DNA of 64,000 bases from Lacrimispora xylanisolvens. GTDB taxonomy: Bacteria > Bacillota > Clostridia > Lachnospirales > Lachnospiraceae. This document shows positions 25,845 to 34,309 of the stretch, piece after piece (the first letter of the stretch is position 1; each line of letters opens with the position of its first letter). The translations under genes and the position numbers were made by a program. The stretch covers positions 558,001 to 622,000 of the forward strand of contig NZ_PTJA01000001.1 of assembly GCF_002934545.1 (NCBI RefSeq). The letters are read 5' to 3'. Under the pieces are notes generated by a model. The model was not told the DNA's origin. It ran no database searches and saw only the letters and a program-made list of their open reading frames with translations.

Positions 25845-26744
25845 ATGATGTATCGAATATTAAAAGCACAAAAGCTGGCAGATAAAATAGTTCTTATGGA
25901 TGTGTATGCGCCGCGCATTGCAGCCAATTGCCAGCCAGGACAGTTTGTAATCGTAAAAATGGGAGAGAATGGTGAGAGAATCCCGCTTACGATCTGTGAT
26001 TATAACAGGGTGGAGGGAACAATTACCATTGTATTCCAGGAAGTAGGAGTTTCCACCGTAAAGATGGCAGATTTAAAAGAAAATGACAGTTTCCGTGATT
26101 TTGCAGGACCTTTAGGAAATCCTTCTGATTTAGTCCATGAAGATCTGGAAGAATTAAAACATAAAAAGCTCCTTTTTGTTGCGGGAGGTGTAGGTGCTGC
26201 ACCAGTTTACCCTCAGGTAAAGTGGCTGCATGAGAATGGAATTGAGGCAGACGTGATCATCGGAGCAAAGACAAAGGATATGCTTATTCTGGAAGATGAG
26301 CTTAAAAAAGTCTCTGGTAATCTGTATGTGACAACCGATGATGGTTCTTACGGACGATCCGGTCTTGTGACTAACGTTATGGAGGACTTAATCCAGAACC
26401 AGGGAAAGAAATACGATGCCTGTATAACAATCGGGCCCATGATTATGATGAAGTTTGTATGCCTGCTGACCAGAAAGTATGATTTAAAAACAGTTGTCAG
26501 TATGAATCCGGTTATGGTGGACGGCACAGGAATGTGTGGTGCATGCCGCCTTATGGTGGGAGATCAGGTTAAATTTGCCTGTATTGACGGACCGGAATTT
26601 GACGGACATCTGGTGGATTTTGACCAGGCAATCAAAAGGAGCCAGATGTATAAAACAGAGGAAGGTCGTGTCATGTTAAAACAGCAGGAAGGAAACACAC
26701 ATCACGGGGGCTGCGGGAACTGCGAGGAGAGTACAAATGGCTGA
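25845..26744 (+). CDS. nfnA: NfnA-type ferredoxin-NADP+ reductase/transhydrogenase small subunit
   Basis: A 299-residue FAD- and [2Fe-2S]-binding reductase of the dihydroorotate-dehydrogenase-electron-transfer / sulfide dehydrogenase SudB / NfnA family. FAD binding is in ERIPLTICDYN (~50) and GPLGNP; the NAD(P) site is FVAGGVGAAPVYPQ (~105). The cluster-binding cysteines lie in GTGMCGACRLMV ... KFACIDGPEFDGH (~225-250). With NfnB it couples NADH, NADPH and reduced ferredoxin by electron bifurcation in clostridia. The extra C-terminal tail HHGGCGNCEES has two more Cys and two His. ATGs at 25845 and 25848 are both possible; GAAGGGAG favours the second. It overlaps nfnB by 8 bases. Confidence 0.85.
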   Translation: MMYRILKAQKLADKIVLMDVYAPRIAANCQPGQFVIVKMGENGERIPLTICDYNRVEGTITIVFQEVGVSTVKMADLKENDSFRDFAGPLGNPSDLVHEDLEELKHKKLLFVAGGVGAAPVYPQVKWLHENGIEADVIIGAKTKDMLILEDELKKVSGNLYVTTDDGSYGRSGLVTNVMEDLIQNQGKKYDACITIGPMIMMKFVCLLTRKYDLKTVVSMNPVMVDGTGMCGACRLMVGDQVKFACIDGPEFDGHLVDFDQAIKRSQMYKTEEGRVMLKQQEGNTHHGGCGNCEESTNG

Positions 26745-28125
26745 TATGTTAAAGAAAGTACCTGTCAGAGAACAGGAAGCAAAGGTACGTGTTACAAATT
26801 TTGAAGAAGTCTGTGAAGGATATAATCAGGAAGAAGCAGTGAGAGAAGCATCCAGATGTTTCGGTTGTAAAAATGCAAAATGTATTGATGGCTGTCCTGT
26901 AGCTATTGATATTCCCAGATTTATTAAAGAAATTCAGGAAGGTAATATAGAAGAAGCATATAAGGTAATCAGCAAATCTTCAGCCCTGCCTGCAGTCTGC
27001 GGACGTGTCTGCCCCCAGGAAACCCAGTGTGAAGGAAAATGCATCCGTGGGATTAAAGGGGAGCCTGTTTCCATTGGTAAGTTAGAACGGTTTGCAGCAG
27101 ATTATGCCTTAGAACATGACATCAGGCCAGACTCCTCCAAGGAAAAGAACGGACATAAGGTAGCTGTGATCGGTTCCGGCCCCTCCGGTCTTACCTGTGC
27201 AGGAGATTTGGCAAAGCAGGGATATGATGTAACGGTTTTTGAGGCACTTCATGAATTAGGAGGGGTGCTTGTATATGGAATTCCGGAGTTCCGTCTTCCA
27301 AAAGAAAAAGTCGTAGCAAAAGAAATTGAAAAGGTAAAAGATCTGGGTGTAAAATTCGAGACCAACGTGGTCATTGGAAAATCAACAACAATAGATCAGC
27401 TGTTTGAAGATGAGGGATTTGAAGCTGTTTACATAGGTTCCGGCGCCGGACTTCCCATGTTTATGGGGATTCCGGGAGAAAATGCAAACGGTGTTTTCTC
27501 CGCCAATGAATATTTAACAAGAGCCAACCTGATGAAAGCATTTGATGAGAATTATGATACTCCCATATTTGCCGGAACAAACGTTGCCGTAGTAGGCGGT
27601 GGTAATGTTGCCATGGATGCAGCCAGAGTAGCAGCAAGGCTTGGCGCCTGTGTACATGTTGTTTACAGAAGAAGTGAGGCAGAGCTTCCAGCCAGAGCGG
27701 AGGAAGTCCATCATGCCAGGGAAGAGGGAATTATCTTTGATCTTCTAACCAATCCAAAAGAGATACTTGTGGATGAGAATGGCTATGTAAAAGGCATGAA
27801 GGTGGTTAAGATGCAGCTTGGAGAACCAGATGCATCAGGAAGAAGACGCCCGGAGGAAATACCGGGATCAGAGTATGAGATAAAAACAGATACAGTAATC
27901 ATGTCTCTGGGTACCTCCCCCAATCCCCTAATTTCTTCCACCACAAAAGGCCTGGATATGAACCGGTGGAAATGTATTATTGCAGATGAAGAAAACGGAC
28001 AGACCACAAAAGAAGGTGTGTTTGCAGGCGGTGATGCCGTTACAGGAGCCGCAACGGTTATTCTGGCAATGGGAGCAGGAAAGGCCGGTGCAAAAGGGAT
28101 TGACGAATATTTAAAGAATAAATAA
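26737..28125 (+). CDS. nfnB: NfnB-type reductase large subunit (GltD-like, NADPH-dependent)
   Basis: A 462-residue flavoprotein of the GltD/NfnB family. The N-terminal domain binds [4Fe-4S] clusters through cysteines in CFGCKNAKCIDGCPVAIDIP (~40-60) and VCGRVCPQETQCEGKC (~85-105). The first dinucleotide fold is VAVIGSGPSGLTCAGDLA (~145) for FAD and the second is VAVVGGGNVAMDAARVA (~285) for NADPH. GVFAGGDAVTGAATV closes the FAD site. Pairing with the adjacent NfnA-like subunit points to NADH-dependent ferredoxin:NADP+ oxidoreductase; stand-alone homotetrameric glutamate synthase small-subunit-type proteins are the alternative. Confidence 0.87.
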   Translation: MADMLKKVPVREQEAKVRVTNFEEVCEGYNQEEAVREASRCFGCKNAKCIDGCPVAIDIPRFIKEIQEGNIEEAYKVISKSSALPAVCGRVCPQETQCEGKCIRGIKGEPVSIGKLERFAADYALEHDIRPDSSKEKNGHKVAVIGSGPSGLTCAGDLAKQGYDVTVFEALHELGGVLVYGIPEFRLPKEKVVAKEIEKVKDLGVKFETNVVIGKSTTIDQLFEDEGFEAVYIGSGAGLPMFMGIPGENANGVFSANEYLTRANLMKAFDENYDTPIFAGTNVAVVGGGNVAMDAARVAARLGACVHVVYRRSEAELPARAEEVHHAREEGIIFDLLTNPKEILVDENGYVKGMKVVKMQLGEPDASGRRRPEEIPGSEYEIKTDTVIMSLGTSPNPLISSTTKGLDMNRWKCIIADEENGQTTKEGVFAGGDAVTGAATVILAMGAGKAGAKGIDEYLKNK

Positions 28126-28129
28126 AGTT

Positions 28130-28207
28130 CAGTGCTTCAATCATGATGGATTGCAGACTCTGCTAAGTGGCAGGTTTCCAAATATCATTTTTGAAGCACT
28201 GTTTTTT
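28130..28207 (+). terminator. Large-loop terminator after nfnB
   Basis: CAGTGCTTCAA (28130-28140) pairs perfectly with TTGAAGCACTG (28191-28201), which is followed by six T (28202-28207). The loop is 50 bases and contains its own small hairpin potential (GCAGACTCTGC). Confidence 0.7.
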
Positions 28208-28361
28208 ACAATAACTTGTCGGAATTGGTAACTTTATCATCTCAGTTGCAGAGTTACGTAATTATAATATTGCACAAATAAAAATATAATAAAGGCATCT
28301 GATTGATACTATTATACAAAATACTTTGAAAATTGTGGTGATCTGATTCTGAAATTTCCGA

Positions 28362-28373
28362 GAAACCGGTTTC
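28362..28373. promoter_or_regulatory. LacI-family operator upstream of the regulator gene
   Basis: GAAACCGGTTTC is a perfect 12-bp palindrome with a central CCGG, as in LacI-family operators. It lies 43 bp ahead of the LacI-type gene and recurs at 29476-29487 before the transporter genes, which suggests autoregulation. Confidence 0.7.
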
Positions 28374-28416
28374 ACCCAATAAACCTGGCAGGAGTACAGC
28401 AGAAAGCGGAACTGAT

Positions 28417-29460
28417 ATGGAGAGAGACAAGGTAAGCATTTATCGAATTGCTGAGGAGGCGGGAGTATCCCCTGCCACAGTATCCAGGGTTTTAACACAG
28501 AAAGCCAATGTAAGTGACGAGAAGAAGAAAAAAGTGGAGAAACTTATTTCCAAATACCACTTCAGTCCCAATGCAATGGCAAGGGGGCTTACCAGCAGCC
28601 GGTCCGGAATCATAGGGGTTCTGATACCGGATATCCGCAATCCGTTTTATGCGGGGCTGGCGGTGGAATGTGAGCAGGCGGCACATGATAGGGATTATAG
28701 CCTGATGCTCAGTAATTATATGAACGATATGGAGTTGGAGGAGCAGCGCCTCTATAAAATGATCAGTCAGCAGATTGATGCTCTAATCATTATGGGAGGC
28801 AGAGTTGATGAACTGATCACTGATGAAGTATACGCAGAACGCATCAATCATATCAGCAAATTAATGCCTGTGGTGATTACTGGAAAGCTGGATGGCAGCG
28901 ATTGCTATCAGGTAAACTTAGATAACAGTGAAGCCATAGATCGGATCATGGAATATTTAATTTCTAATGGCCATCATGATATCTGCATGATAGGAGGCAG
29001 GAAAGAGGTAGATTCCACTTATACAAAGAGGACCCGCTACCGCAGCATGCTGCACAGGCACGGAATTGAATTTTGTCCGGACTATCTTGTTGAAACCGGT
29101 GATTATTCCATGGAATCAGGATACCGGGGCATGAACAGCCTGATTGAGAGTACCAGAAAGCTGCCAAGCGCAGTGATTGCAATTAATGATTTAACTGCAC
29201 TTGGAATAATACAGTCATTAAGAGAGCATTCCATTGGTATTCCTGAGGATATCTCACTGGTCAGCTTTGACAATACAATCCTTGCTGAAACCAGTGTTCC
29301 CCGTCTGACCAGCATGGACTACAATTATGATCAGTATGGGAAAACGCTGATTGATACGGCTCTTGCCGTTTTAGAGGGGGGAAAGCCCCAAAAGATTCAG
29401 ATCATACCTACAGAACTGATCATAAGAGACTCATGCCGGAGTTTAAACAAAGGCATTTAA
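28417..29460 (+). CDS. LacI-family transcriptional regulator
   Basis: A 347-residue repressor. The N-terminal helix-turn-helix is VSIYRIAEEAGVSPATVSRV (about 5-24), followed by the hinge helix (SPNAMARGLTSSRSGIIGVLIP, ~50-70). The periplasmic-binding-protein-like sugar domain runs to the end. It very probably controls the transporter genes 60 bp downstream through the two GAAACCGGTTTC sites on either side of this gene. The effector sugar is not readable; similar palindromes serve uronate and oligosaccharide regulators. The ribosome site is weak. Confidence 0.88.
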   Translation: MERDKVSIYRIAEEAGVSPATVSRVLTQKANVSDEKKKKVEKLISKYHFSPNAMARGLTSSRSGIIGVLIPDIRNPFYAGLAVECEQAAHDRDYSLMLSNYMNDMELEEQRLYKMISQQIDALIIMGGRVDELITDEVYAERINHISKLMPVVITGKLDGSDCYQVNLDNSEAIDRIMEYLISNGHHDICMIGGRKEVDSTYTKRTRYRSMLHRHGIEFCPDYLVETGDYSMESGYRGMNSLIESTRKLPSAVIAINDLTALGIIQSLREHSIGIPEDISLVSFDNTILAETSVPRLTSMDYNYDQYGKTLIDTALAVLEGGKPQKIQIIPTELIIRDSCRSLNKGI

Positions 29461-29473
29461 ATTTACCCTTAGT

Positions 29474-29489
29474 TTGAAACCGGTTTCAA
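29474..29489. promoter_or_regulatory. LacI-family operator upstream of the ABC transporter
   Basis: TTGAAACCGGTTTCAA is a perfect 16-bp palindrome. Its 12-bp core is identical to the site before the LacI gene. It lies 31 bp upstream of the first permease start. Confidence 0.75.
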
Positions 29490-29520
29490 AAATAATAATT
29501 ACAACAGGAACAGGGAGGAT

Positions 29521-30489
29521 ATGAGGTTGAAAGCAAAAGGAAAAAAACAGGGAGTGCAGGCATTGCCGCATAGAAAACCAGTCGGGAGAGTAATCAGAGA
29601 TAATCGGATCTTAATCCTTATGTGCCTTCCGGCGGTATTGTTTTTTATTGTATTCTTTTATTGTCCATTGCCGGGCGTATACATAGCATTTACCAATTAT
29701 AATTTCCGTGACGGAATTTTCGGCAGTCCGTTTGTTGGATTTAAAAATTTTGAATTTCTTATTAAATCCGGTCAGTTATGGGCACTTACAAGAAATACAG
29801 TTCTTTATAATCTGGCATTTATACTTTTGGGAAATATCCTGCAGATCATACTTGCTATTATGGTAAATGAAATCAGGTGCAGCTGGTTTAAGAAGGTATC
29901 ACAGACAATCATGTTTCTGCCATATTTTATTTCAGCAGTTCTCATCGGAGTTCTTGCATTTAATATTTTGAACTATGATACAGGCGCTTTAAATACGCTG
30001 ATTCGCTCGGCAGGGGCAAATCCGGTAAAAATATACAGTATGGCAGGTATCTGGCCATTTATTATTATTTTGTGTAATATCTGGCAGCAGACCGGATACG
30101 GTTCTATTGTATATTTTGCAGCCATCTGTGGGATTGATTCCCAGATCATAGAGGCAGCTGAGGTAGACGGTGCCACCAGCTGGCAAAGAATCCGTTATAT
30201 TATTTTGCCCAGCTTAAAGCCAACGTTTATTATCCTGATGCTGTTTGCACTTGGTGGTATTATGAAGGGCAATTTCGGACTGTTCTACAATCTGATTGGT
30301 CCGGCCAACTCTCAGCTTTTCCCCAATACGGATATCATTGAGACCTTTGTATTCCGGACAATGATGAATCAGAATAATTTTGCAACCTCTTCTGCAGTAG
30401 GGCTATACCAGTCTGTTTTTGGGTTTATTCTGGTTATGTTCAGCAACTGGGTGGTCAGAAAGATTGATCCTGATTATGCATTATTCTAG
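29521..30489 (+). CDS. CUT1-type sugar ABC transporter permease (LplB family)
   Basis: A 322-residue inner-membrane permease with six helices. It has a long basic N-terminus, then LMCLPAVLFFIVFFYCPLPG. The ABC-coupling EAA loop EAAEVDGATSWQRIRYIILP (~220) marks it as MalF/LplB type for oligosaccharides. GGGAGGAT lies only two bases before the ATG at 29521, so the in-frame TTG at 29527, eight bases from that site, may be the true start. It pairs with the next permease. The operon encodes no ATPase. Confidence 0.87.
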   Translation: MRLKAKGKKQGVQALPHRKPVGRVIRDNRILILMCLPAVLFFIVFFYCPLPGVYIAFTNYNFRDGIFGSPFVGFKNFEFLIKSGQLWALTRNTVLYNLAFILLGNILQIILAIMVNEIRCSWFKKVSQTIMFLPYFISAVLIGVLAFNILNYDTGALNTLIRSAGANPVKIYSMAGIWPFIIILCNIWQQTGYGSIVYFAAICGIDSQIIEAAEVDGATSWQRIRYIILPSLKPTFIILMLFALGGIMKGNFGLFYNLIGPANSQLFPNTDIIETFVFRTMMNQNNFATSSAVGLYQSVFGFILVMFSNWVVRKIDPDYALF

Positions 30490-30499
30490 GAGGCGGATT

Positions 30500-31399
30500 A
30501 TGAAAAAGAACGGTGTAAAGATGACTGCCAGTACGGCTGTTGTCCGGATAATATCCTATATTTGTGTCTTGTTTTTCTCTTTGATGTGTCTGATGCCATT
30601 TTTACTTATGATATCAGCTTCCTTCAGTGATGAAGGGATTATCACAAGAGAGGGGTTCGGGTTATTGCCAAAGGGCTTTAGTCTGACTGCTTATGGATGG
30701 GTTTTCCGATATCCCAAAGTTATTCTTGGTTCCTATGGTGTCACGATTACAATGACTGTTTTCGGAACAATCTTAGGCCTTTTCCTTATTGCCATGACTG
30801 GATATGCCTTACAAAGACAGGATTTTCCGTTTCGAAATGCTCTTTCCTTCTTTATTTATTTTACGACCCTGTTCTCTGCAGGTATGGCGCCTACATATAT
30901 CTGGGTTTCCCGCTATCTGAACTTAAAGGGGAGCTACATGGCAGTATTTCTACAGCTTTTAATGACGCCCTGGCTGATTATTCTTATGAAGAACTTTGCC
31001 AGATCTGTGCCCTATGAAATTACAGAATCCGGTAAGATGGACGGAGCGGATGATTTTAAAATCTTTATCATGCTCATTCTTCCCATGTTAAAGCCGGCAC
31101 TTGCAACCGTAGGACTGTTTCTGGCACTAGGGTACTGGAATGAATGGTATAACTCCATGCTGTATCTTGGTTCCGCGGTGACGTATAAACCACTGCAGTA
31201 TTATCTGTACAGCATTATTAACACTGCAGCACAGCTTAAAAGTTCCATGGCAGGGGCGGCAATCACAATTACAGATCTGCCAAGTAACACATTAAAGATG
31301 GCGACTGCTGTTGTTGCTACAGGACCAATTATATTCCTGTATCCGTTTGTTCAGAGATATTTTATATCAGGTATAACCATTGGAGCTGTGAAAGGCTGA
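30500..31399 (+). CDS. CUT1-type sugar ABC transporter permease (YtcP family)
   Basis: A 299-residue six-helix permease of the MalG/YtcP type. The coupling EAA loop is in ESGKMDGADDFKIFIMLILP (~200). The ATG at 30500 follows AGGAGGCGG; the frame extends back to 30419 only inside the previous gene. It forms the heterodimeric channel with the upstream LplB-like permease and would use a shared MsmX-type ATPase encoded elsewhere. LplB/YtcP pairs in clostridia often take up plant-derived oligosaccharides or uronides. Confidence 0.88.
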   Translation: MKKNGVKMTASTAVVRIISYICVLFFSLMCLMPFLLMISASFSDEGIITREGFGLLPKGFSLTAYGWVFRYPKVILGSYGVTITMTVFGTILGLFLIAMTGYALQRQDFPFRNALSFFIYFTTLFSAGMAPTYIWVSRYLNLKGSYMAVFLQLLMTPWLIILMKNFARSVPYEITESGKMDGADDFKIFIMLILPMLKPALATVGLFLALGYWNEWYNSMLYLGSAVTYKPLQYYLYSIINTAAQLKSSMAGAAITITDLPSNTLKMATAVVATGPIIFLYPFVQRYFISGITIGAVKG

Positions 31400-31462
31400 G
31401 CATACTGCTGCATGCCAAACGGCATGTGTGGTAATAAATAAATTATTTAAGGGAGGTAAAAT

Positions 31463-33052
31463 ATGAGGAAACATGCAGTTAAGAAAATTACTGCAGCTCT
31501 ATTGGCAGGGGTTATGGTTATGAGCCTTGCTGGCTGCGGAGGGAAGCAAAAAAGCGCTGCTGTGGGAGCGGATGGTAAAGTTGATACATCCAAACACGAG
31601 GTGATCAACATGCTGGTATTAGGTGATAAGCCCAGCAATGGACGGTGTGAAGCCATGCTTGAGAAACTCAATGCAGTACTGAAGGAAAAAGTAAATGCAG
31701 AGCTTAAGCTGACGTATGTGGAATGGGCTGACTGGCAGACTCAGTATAATGTTCAGCTTTTAAGCGGAGATAAGAGTCTGGATATTATTACAACTGCTAC
31801 AGACTGGCTTTATGCATGGGAAAACACCCAGAAGGGTGCATTTATGCCCCTCTCTGAGGATCTTTTAAAAGTGTATGCTCCAAAGACATACGAACAGGTC
31901 TCTTCCATGGATGACTGGAAGTATTGCAAATACCAGGATCAGATCTATTTTATTCCGGAAGATCATTATACCCAGTATACCAACCATGGCCTGTTTTACC
32001 GCGGCGACTGGGCAAAAGAATCAGGAATTGAGAATGGTGATATCAAAGAATTTGAGCAGATCGGAACTTATTTCCAGTGGATCAAGGATCATAAGGAAGG
32101 AGTAATTCCGTGGGATATAGGCGGGAAGATTAATCCCGGTGGTTTACTGGGTGGATATCTGAACTCAAAAACAGACAATATTGTAATTCCAAGTGTAAAT
32201 GTAGGCAATTATGAGTTCTGGATGGGAGTTTCCAAGGATGATCCATTTACCGTAACCTCTCCCTATATGGAAAGTGATACAATCTATGATGCGGCAGAGC
32301 TGATGAAGAAGTGGAATGATGCAGGATTCTGGAGAGAGGATGTCCTTAACTATGATGGTGATTGCAGGGAGGCAATGTTTGCCGGAACTTCCGGAGCCGA
32401 TGAACATCATTCCCAGACTTACTATTCCAAGATCAGACCAAGTATGGACCGGAAGCAGCCAGGATCCGATGCCAAAATGTACTGGTGGGGAACAGAAAAT
32501 AACAATGTCTCCAAACCATTAAAAACACACGGTGCAGCAGCGATCAGTGCCAATTCCCAGCATCCCGAGCGTGCGCTGATGGTATATGATCTGCTTCGCA
32601 ATGATGAGACATGTTACAGGCTGATTAACTATGGTATTGAAGGAGTCGATTATACGATTACATCCGATGGGAAGCTGGATCATCCGGAGGGCTGGGATAA
32701 GAGTAAAGATTCTTTGGATTCCAATTACTGGTGTGGAAGAAATGATGATCTGGAACTGCAGGATGTTCAGTGGTGGGATGGAACGAAAGGTATGATTGAT
32801 ATGTATAATACCTTTGCGTATGATAATCCTTATACCGGACTGGTTGTAGATAAGAATTCGGTAGAAGCTGAAATGTCTGCAATGGCAAATGTTCTTTCCG
32901 AGTACATTCCCCAGCTGGCATATGGTAAGTACCCGGATCCCAGGAAAGCAGTAGATGAAATGAGAGAAAAGCTGAAAGAGGCAGGCTATGATAAGGTAAA
33001 AGAATCCATTCAGCAGAACATGGATACTTATAAGGCAGCGTTAGGAAAATAA
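31463..33052 (+). CDS. Extracellular solute-binding lipoprotein of the CUT1 transporter
   Basis: A 529-residue lipoprotein. The signal peptide ends in the lipobox SLAGC (Cys near residue 25), so it is anchored to the outer face of the membrane. The mature part is a large family-1 extracellular solute-binding protein rich in Trp and Tyr (LTYVEWADWQTQYNVQLLSG), as expected for carbohydrate binding. About 530 residues is typical of the LplA-like partners of LplB/YtcP permeases. GGGAGG precedes the ATG. It lies 63 bp after the permease genes and is closed by a hairpin. Confidence 0.88.
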   Translation: MRKHAVKKITAALLAGVMVMSLAGCGGKQKSAAVGADGKVDTSKHEVINMLVLGDKPSNGRCEAMLEKLNAVLKEKVNAELKLTYVEWADWQTQYNVQLLSGDKSLDIITTATDWLYAWENTQKGAFMPLSEDLLKVYAPKTYEQVSSMDDWKYCKYQDQIYFIPEDHYTQYTNHGLFYRGDWAKESGIENGDIKEFEQIGTYFQWIKDHKEGVIPWDIGGKINPGGLLGGYLNSKTDNIVIPSVNVGNYEFWMGVSKDDPFTVTSPYMESDTIYDAAELMKKWNDAGFWREDVLNYDGDCREAMFAGTSGADEHHSQTYYSKIRPSMDRKQPGSDAKMYWWGTENNNVSKPLKTHGAAAISANSQHPERALMVYDLLRNDETCYRLINYGIEGVDYTITSDGKLDHPEGWDKSKDSLDSNYWCGRNDDLELQDVQWWDGTKGMIDMYNTFAYDNPYTGLVVDKNSVEAEMSAMANVLSEYIPQLAYGKYPDPRKAVDEMREKLKEAGYDKVKESIQQNMDTYKAALGK

Positions 33053-33065
33053 TAGCATGAGAACA

Positions 33066-33111
33066 GGGACCGAAAAAGAAACCCATCAGGGTATGCTTCT
33101 TTTCCGGTCCC
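33066..33111. terminator. Hairpin between convergent genes
   Basis: GGGACCGAAAAAGAA (33066-33080) pairs with TTCTTTTCCGGTCCC (33097-33111) with one bulge, between the binding-lipoprotein gene and the reverse-strand AraC gene. The T tail is short. Confidence 0.6.
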
Positions 33112-33122
33112 TTAATCAATGT

Positions 33123-34172
33123 TTATGTATGACTCCTTCGCAGAACGGAGGGGGTTGCACCGTATTTTTCCGTAAATATCTTATAGAAATAACCCTTGTT
33201 ACGGTAACCAACTGTTTCGATTATATCATCAATGCTTTTTTGCGTATGAAACAGCATATGCTCTGCGGCTGACAGGCGGATCTGCTGTACATATCCGGAA
33301 TAAGTTAACCCTGTTTTATCCTTAATCAGCCTGTTAAAATAATCTTCCTGAAAATGAAATGTATTCACCAGGTCCCGTATGGTTACGGTCGCATAATGAT
33401 CTTTTATATAATCCGAAATTTCTTCAAACATAAACCAGTTCATTGTTCTTCTCTGTTCACTGGAAAGAGAAAATTCATACCGTGTGCTCAGCAGCAGAAA
33501 TATGCGTATTAACATTCCTTTGCAGATGAAACGGGAACCTGGATCGTTTAAATCCAGCTCATTCAACAGAGATATCAGATGAGACTCCATCTGAGTAGTA
33601 ACAGTTCCTATGGGCTTAAAGTGAAGATATTGTTTTAAGCTTTTTTGCTTTAGCAGAGCAGATTGCAGAAAGGAAATCATTTTCTTTGCCGATATTTGTT
33701 CAACCATGATTTCATCGAAAATGTCATTGGAGAGACCGAGAAACAGGATCACAGCAGGCTGATCAAGGAGAAAGTCCTGGTGAATACAATTCTTATCAAT
33801 CAGATACAGATCGCCTTTTGTAAAGGTGATATCCCTGCCAAGAATTCTCTGAGAAAATTTCCCCTCAACAATATAAGCCAGCTCAAGATAGTCGTGAGTA
33901 TGGAGCTGTGTTTTGTCTCCGTGCTGAAATGATCCATGATAACAAAACGATAAGGGGGAGGGCTTCATTGTAGAAAGAAGCTGTCCTCCCTCTGTAAAAT
34001 TCCAGCACACCAAAAATAATTTATCATTGTTAATTAAAGGATAAGTTTTTACTTCCTGTTCTGATTTTGAATACTCAGGACAAACAAGTCTCTTACCAAT
34101 TGCGTGCTCACTGGGCAGGTGTGAAGCTGCTCCCTCTGTGAACTGTTTACAAAGCTCCAGTAAAGAAGACAT
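33123..34172 (-). CDS. AraC-family transcriptional regulator with cupin sensor
   Basis: A 349-residue protein. The N-terminal half has an arabinose-binding-type cupin (HTHDYLELAYIVEGKFSQRI, ~85-105; GDLYLIDKNCIHQD). The C-terminal ~100 residues hold two helix-turn-helices, with TVTIRDLVNTFHFQEDYFNR and the family end motif KSIDDIIETVGYRNKGYFYK. The start at 34172 (MSSLLEL) is preferred. The promoter -10 box at 34206-34211 would place the transcript start only a few bases ahead of the other candidate at 34193, leaving no room for a ribosome site. It probably controls one of the flanking sugar systems. Confidence 0.85.
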   Translation of the reverse strand: MSSLLELCKQFTEGAASHLPSEHAIGKRLVCPEYSKSEQEVKTYPLINNDKLFLVCWNFTEGGQLLSTMKPSPLSFCYHGSFQHGDKTQLHTHDYLELAYIVEGKFSQRILGRDITFTKGDLYLIDKNCIHQDFLLDQPAVILFLGLSNDIFDEIMVEQISAKKMISFLQSALLKQKSLKQYLHFKPIGTVTTQMESHLISLLNELDLNDPGSRFICKGMLIRIFLLLSTRYEFSLSSEQRRTMNWFMFEEISDYIKDHYATVTIRDLVNTFHFQEDYFNRLIKDKTGLTYSGYVQQIRLSAAEHMLFHTQKSIDDIIETVGYRNKGYFYKIFTEKYGATPSVLRRSHT

Positions 34173-34205
34173 GTGGGAATCCCGCCTTTCCATTTAACTA
34201 CTGCC

Positions 34206-34234
34206 ATTATACAAAAAATGCTACTCCATTGCAA
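34206..34234 (-). promoter_or_regulatory. Promoter of the AraC-type gene
   Basis: On the reverse strand TTGCAA (34234-34229) and TATAAT (34211-34206) are separated by exactly 17 bp. The -10 box is perfect and the -35 box matches 4 of 6. It is divergent from a TATAAT at 34270-34275 that serves the next gene. Confidence 0.65.
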
Positions 34235-34269
34235 ATTTATCCTACTTTTGTTTTCCTATGTATTCTAGT

Positions 34270-34275
34270 ATAATG
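34270..34275 (+). promoter_or_regulatory. -10 box upstream of the sensor-binding-protein operon
   Basis: TATAAT at 34270-34275 is a perfect -10 hexamer, 35 bp ahead of the start at 34310. The -35 is poor (TTTTGT at 17 bp or TTGTTT at 15 bp), as often seen for promoters that need an activator. Confidence 0.45.
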
Positions 34276-34309
34276 AAATAAAACAGTTGAATGACTTGGA
34301 GGGGAGTCT

